Of a stretch of 24,233 bases of DNA, positions 20,022 through 24,233 are shown in pieces. The DNA is taken from contig JAYMTF010001324.1 of NCBI GenBank assembly GCA_036897485.1, positions 1 through 24,233 of the forward strand, in the 5' to 3' direction. This DNA comes from Pelargonium nanum (Eukaryota; Streptophyta; Magnoliopsida; Geraniales; Geraniaceae). Position 1 is the stretch's first letter. Every line of letters begins with the position of its first letter. The position numbers and the translations under genes are program-made. The notes under the pieces are model-generated. The model was not told the origin of the DNA, searched no databases, and saw only the letters and a program-made list of their open reading frames with translations.

Positions 20022-20030
20022 GCTATTTTT

Positions 20031-21254
20031 TTTATGAGTCCACACCTCCAAATTGTGGTCCATCCTCAAATGCAAATTTTGGCTAGTAGTAAAATCCAAG
20101 AGCCATCATATTTGTTGAACCTAACAAAATTGGCCAAACAATAGGTTAATACAAGGCTGAAAATTTGGATATGAACTCAAACAATTGAAATCCACCTCAC
20201 ATGTTAATGGATTCACTTATAGGTTGCTTTTGGGTCAAGTTTCTTTAATCTTAAATAGAGATCTCATCTAAAATATATATAAAAATATATTCAACTTAAA
20301 CTCAAAACTCAAATTATTAACTATAAGTAAGTATCATATGAGTGCAAATAAGAGAGTGTATTATTTTCACTTGCATGTATAGTGTATACAATGTAACATG
20401 CCGTAAATTGTTCGATCATCTTTTTATCACGAGGACGCTACAGTGATTTATTCATAAGAGTAAACATTTAATATTTTGTTCACTTGAATCAATCATATTG
20501 AAACTTATTGATCGTAATACAAACTTATTGAATTAAGTTCATTGACATATGCCAGAGTTGGCAAACAAGTCAATAGAACACGGATTTTCATTTGATCTAT
20601 CTCAATAATATCGGGCCCAAGTTAACAAAAAGTGATTTAATAAATATGCAGACGTATAATGTTATGTCCTGTTTAGCTCTGAGCTCGAGTGGGGCTGGTC
20701 TGTTATCTAGCTTGTGGCCTATTCTCATATCAAAATGAGTCGTGATTAAAAGTCACCGTAATTCTATAAAACAGTTTGTTTATTTGTCAGCTCTAGGTCT
20801 CACCAACCCTCATGACGTGCTGGTTCAAGAGGAGATCGCTCAGGACCCCGCCACCCTCAAAAGTGGCTGAGCCACCAAAGGACGGAGGCGCGTGTTCCAT
20901 AACATAGCCGTAACCGCGCGTGAAACAAATTTGTAAAAGTAGCATACAAAAATGAAAAACCATGCATAGTATGCATAGAAGCAACGTGAGTGCGTTTATG
21001 ATAATTACGTACTTTCGGTGCATGGTTATGTTTTCTTTTGCATGCAGAAAATGAAAAATAGGCGATTATGGGTTTATTATCTTATATCATGTGCTAAATT
21101 GCAAATAAATAAATAAATAAATAAATAAAGAAGGCGAGTTGAGCACACTACAAAGAAGGCGCGTGGGTGTAAATAATCATAGAACTCAACAAAAAGAAGC
21201 GCTGGTAACACCCGCAAAAAGCAACAGAATCTTAAACATTTATTATTTATTTAT
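20031..21254. other. Intergenic with possible hAT-like relic
   Basis: No gene seen. Around 20555-20740 a stretch starting CAGAGTTGGCAAACAAGTCA, with GGGCCC and 'ctgagctcgag' words, resembles the ends of degenerate hAT-type repeats, without a defined right end. Around 20800-20925 there is a GC-richer patch of unknown origin. The 76-residue minus-strand frame across it has no convincing features. Confidence 0.4.
21103..21129. repeat. (AAAT)n microsatellite
   Basis: About 6.5 units of the tetranucleotide AAAT (AATA), uninterrupted. Confidence 0.9.
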
Positions 21255-21256
21255 TA

Positions 21257-21514
21257 CTCTCTCTATCCCAAAATGAGTGTTCTGTTTGTCTAAATTTTTT
21301 GTCTCAAAATTAGTGTCCTGTTTTTATTTTTAGGTTATTATATTATTGTTTTTCCCATATTACCCTTATCACTTATGCACTAAAGGAAAATCTAATCGGA
21401 ACTGCACATGGAGTGTAGGAGGGAAAGTGAGGTAATATTGGAAACACATTAAATAATCTGATAATAATTTTTGCAAAAAATGGAAACATGACACTTATTT
21501 TGGGGCGGAGGGAG
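21257..21514. mobile_element. Complete Stowaway-type MITE
   Basis: 258 bp flanked by TA duplications (21255-21256 and 21515-21516). The inverted ends are CTCTCTCTATCCCAAAATGA and, reversed, CTCCCTCCGCCCCAAAATAA. Non-coding, AT-rich inside. Same family as the partial element at 11868-12093, which lacks about 20 bp of the centre and the right end. Confidence 0.9.
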
Positions 21515-21516
21515 TA

Positions 21517-23148
21517 CTTATTATCAAATTCTTGCTAAATATCATGCTCAATAACTCTTTTGCACTACTTTTTACTTTTTATTTTTAATTGAAAAAACAT
21601 ATAATAATAAAAACTTCAACAACATAGTTGTTTTTTATATAATCAATAGAGCTACGCAACATGGAATAACTCTCCATTTTTAACCCAAAACTCTACTCCA
21701 CATTATCGGTAAATATGCTTGAATTCGAGACCTAAAAGAGAATCCAAATCGTCTCTTAGAAGCAATATTGTAAGTTAACCATCCGATATAGTCCAATTCC
21801 GAGTTCAGAAATACCACAGAAAAGAACAAAATTTTATTTGATTTTGCCCAAATTCAATCAATCTCCACAAGATTTTGCCTAACAAATTAAAATAAAAAAA
21901 TGTAATTTATTCAAGGCAAGCCAATAATCAACTATATGAAGGAATTTTTGTGTGGAAAGCCCATGCTTGAGAAAAAGTCAGCACTTTTTATGCCTTGCAA
22001 GTAGAGCATCTTAATAAATAATAAATCAACATGCAAAGGATTTATTGTGAAAATTTTCAAACAAAAATGCAAGGTTGAAAATATTTGTAGGTACTAATTT
22101 ATGTGAATTAAATGCATTTTAATATAGATAATTGCAATGTCTGGACATTGCAAAATGAATTAACAACTCTAATGTTTTATGCATTAAAAATATATTTATT
22201 ATTTAATATATAATAAGTGACCAAAATAATGTGCTTCAAATTGAACATTTTTTTGCTTATTGCTTGTCAATATTCTCTCCACTATATGTCTACACATCCA
22301 TATTTTAATAAAATAGATTCAACAAAATAATTACAAGATGTAATTTCATTACTTTGGAGGCATTTTCTAAGCAAATTTTGATTGAAATTCTAGACAAACA
22401 AGACATGTTAAGTATTTTTATATTATAAATATCATAACAATTTATACTACTTTCACTATGACAATTTTGGGGTCACAAATTTATAAAAAAAAATAGTTCA
22501 ATACATCCAAAATTAGAGAAATTGAAATATTGTTATTATGAATTCTTAAACTTTTAAACAAATGAAATGTTAAAATAAATTAAGATGTTTATGTTTTGAT
22601 TGTTATTTTTAAAACTATATTAATGACAACTTGAGCTCAACTTACAAATGACATTTGATTCACATTTTGGAGTGCTTGAGTAATTGGCTAGCATAGAATA
22701 TATTTGAATAATTTTCAAATCAGATCGCATTAGAGAAATTCGCTCAATTTCAAACGTTTTACTTGTAAATTCTGAAACCCACACCTCTTTCAGCGAATTT
22801 AAGTTAAACTTTTTCTACCTTAAAAGACACGAATCAAATCTAAAATCCGAACTTCTGACTCTAAATTGTGTAATTTATAGTGAAATGTCCCTTAAATCTA
22901 AACAAATTAACATTAATTTATTTGTTGAGTCAATTTCTATCAAATAACTCTTGATTGAGATTAGTAAATTTGTTATTTTTCTATATCTTTGAATTAAATA
23001 AACAAATAAATGCTACACCTATTTTATTTTTATTTTAAAACATTTTTTATGGACAATAATCCATCTATTTAATTATTTATATATATAACCAAAATGGTAA
23101 TTTTGGGTAGTTTATGGCTTTTGTGGAGATATGCTTGTCACCTACTCC
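21517..23148. other. Intergenic upstream of the zinc finger gene
   Basis: Very AT-rich, no gene seen. At about 21690-21790 a stretch reads on the minus strand TTTGGATTCTCTTTTAGGTC then TCGAATTCAAGC. This resembles the box B region of the SINE-like element at 1830-1985 and is probably a degenerate relative. The last kilobase has AT-rich promoter-like DNA only. Confidence 0.45.
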
Positions 23149-23156
23149 TTTTATAG
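23149..23156 (+). promoter_or_regulatory. TATA-like box of the zinc finger gene
   Basis: TTTTATAG, about 98 bp upstream of the ATG, followed by a CT-rich tract (23164-23175) that resembles a plant pyrimidine patch near a transcription start. Confidence 0.45.
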
Positions 23157-23253
23157 TTCCCAATCTCTCTCTCTCAAACAAACAAATACAAACATAAATT
23201 AACAAAAGCTCTGTTTTCTTCTTCTTCTTCAACCTCTGTTTCTGTACCAATCA

Positions 23254-24000
23254 ATGGACACACACAATTGCAAGCTCTGCTCCAGAACCTTCTCCAATGG
23301 CAAAGCTCTGGGCGGCCACATGAAAGCTCACTTGGCCACACTTCCTCTCCCTCCCAAACCTCAACTCACTGAGTCATCAGCTTCCGAGTCATCATCATCA
23401 TCTTCCTCAGAATCAGAAGAAGAAACAGAGCTAGAGCAAGAGCAAGAACAGAGTCTTCTGAGCTACGGGCTGCGAGAGAATCCGAGGAAGACCTTCAGGT
23501 TCTCAGATCCCGAGACCGATACCGAGTCAAAAAACCCAACTCGGAGACGATCCAATCGGAATCGGAGCCACCAAAAGCGGCCTAAACTGAGCAATTCCGC
23601 TTCTCCGGCGAGCTCTGTTTCCGATGCTTCGCCGGAGGAAAACGTCGCCATGTGTCTCATGATGCTCTCCAGAGACCGATGGATGCGAAACGAAGAACAG
23701 AAATCGAAGTTTCAGTGCGAAATTTGCCAGAAAAAGTTCAAAACGAATCAAGCATTGGGAAATCACAGATTGACCCACAAGAAATCCTCTGTTTCCGGAG
23801 CTTCGAAAATCTACGAATGTCCGTACTGTTTCAGGGTCTTCAGCTCCGGCCAAGCGCTCGGCGGACACAAGAGATCTCACATGTTATTGGGTTCGAAGAA
23901 AGTGGTGAGAGAAAGCTCCATAGATCTGAACCAGCCAGCTCTGATCGAAGAAGAAGAAGAAGAAGATAGTTACAGTGTGGTCTCTGATTGTTCAACTTGA
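23254..24000 (+). CDS. ZAT-type C2H2 zinc finger repressor (three fingers, EAR)
   Basis: 248 aa, intronless, nuclear. Finger 1 is CKLC...KALGGHMKAH (6-26). Finger 2 is CEIC...QALGNHRLTH (154-175). Finger 3 is CPYC...QALGGHKRSH (189-209). All three carry the plant QALGGH-type DNA contact helix (KALGGH, QALGNH, QALGGH). Between fingers 1 and 2 lie a Ser/Glu-rich acidic stretch (about 41-66), a basic run with NRSHQKRPKL (103-112) that may be the nuclear signal, and the conserved EENVAMCLMMLSRD (129-141 region) seen in ZAT1/4/9-type proteins. The EAR repressor motif DLNQPA (224-229) precedes an acidic end. Such proteins repress target genes, often in stress or hormone responses. The single N-terminal finger apart from two C-terminal ones fits the ZAT1/ZAT4/ZAT9 group. 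The start is the first ATG after a CT-rich leader. Confidence 0.95.
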   Translation: MDTHNCKLCSRTFSNGKALGGHMKAHLATLPLPPKPQLTESSASESSSSSSSESEEETELEQEQEQSLLSYGLRENPRKTFRFSDPETDTESKNPTRRRSNRNRSHQKRPKLSNSASPASSVSDASPEENVAMCLMMLSRDRWMRNEEQKSKFQCEICQKKFKTNQALGNHRLTHKKSSVSGASKIYECPYCFRVFSSGQALGGHKRSHMLLGSKKVVRESSIDLNQPALIEEEEEEDSYSVVSDCST

Positions 24001-24233
24001 TTCTGGGTTTCAATTTTAATTATTTTTTTTACAGTTGAGTTTCTTTAAATTTGAGATGTGAATTGATTGGAAATTGTGTAGTTGAACAACTTTTCACAAG
24101 TTTTTTATGAAGAAGAAGATGCAGAAAATGTGGTGTGATCCCAAAAATGAGGACTTGCTTGCTTGCAGCTTTGTGTACTGTTCTTGTTTCCAGCTGGTTT
24201 TTCTTGGAACCTAATTATTTATTATTATTATTT
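24001..24233 (+). other. 3' flank of the zinc finger gene
   Basis: T-rich and AT-rich probable 3' UTR and downstream DNA. No other feature is visible before the window ends. Confidence 0.5.

Noticed and set aside
20793-21023. 76-aa minus-strand frame with a hydrophobic stretch
   Set aside because: There is no homology I recognise, no splice partner or promoter evidence, and it lies in a repeat-like patch.
23527-23880. 117-aa minus-strand frame in the zinc finger gene
   Set aside because: Reverse shadow of the coding sequence.
1-24233. LTR retrotransposon, viral or Polinton-like fossil
   Set aside because: No paired long terminal repeats, polymerase, capsid or integrase-like coding remnants were seen on either strand by eye.
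1-24233. tRNA, rRNA or CRISPR array
   Set aside because: No cloverleaf-compatible full tRNA, rRNA signature or regularly spaced repeat was found; the tRNA-like boxes seen belong to SINE-like pieces.

Overview
The window is nuclear DNA of a flowering plant, most likely a eudicot. It shows AT-rich intergenic DNA, GT-AG introns, small non-autonomous transposons, and plant-specific families: a plant matrix metalloproteinase, an NFD6-like organelle protein, a WAT1/nodulin MtN21 transporter and a ZAT-type zinc finger repressor. No rRNA, CRISPR or bacterial feature was seen. I saw no LTR retrotransposon, viral or Polinton-like coding remnant.

Layout. (1) Positions 1-5013 hold two tandem copies of a 2-2.6 kb unit. 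Each carries one minus-strand, two-exon gene for a small secreted, Ala- and Pro/Gly-rich protein (108 and 70 aa). (2) Positions 6165-7229 hold an intronless matrix metalloproteinase. (3) Positions 7495-14210 hold a second, diverged tandem duplication of an NFD6-like gene, each copy under a site II plus telo-box promoter. Copy A keeps two alternative C-termini. Copy B has lost the sequence around one splice donor and has a truncated Stowaway MITE in its promoter. A decayed piece of a WAT1-type gene (exon 5 plus intron) lies between the copies. (4) Positions 16029-19157 hold the intact seven-exon WAT1-related transporter. Two SINE-like repeats lie in its intron 2 and an hAT-like repeat in its intron 6. 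(5) Positions 19158-23250 are gene-poor, with a local tandem repeat, a complete Mutator-type MITE with a 9-bp target duplication, a complete Stowaway MITE with TA duplication, and a degenerate SINE-like piece. (6) Positions 23254-24000 hold an intronless three-finger C2H2 protein with an EAR repressor motif.

The genes do not form one pathway; this is an ordinary plant neighbourhood shaped by local duplication. The WAT1 fragment lies at the end of NFD6 unit A, and the intact WAT1 gene lies downstream of unit B. This suggests that one duplication of a block running from the metalloproteinase 3' flank through NFD6 into WAT1 produced the present order. The points most worth checking are the paired secreted-peptide genes with different C-termini and the divergent alternative splicing of the NFD6 pair. 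Exon joins were inferred by hand from splice consensus, frame and family similarity; no transcript data were available.
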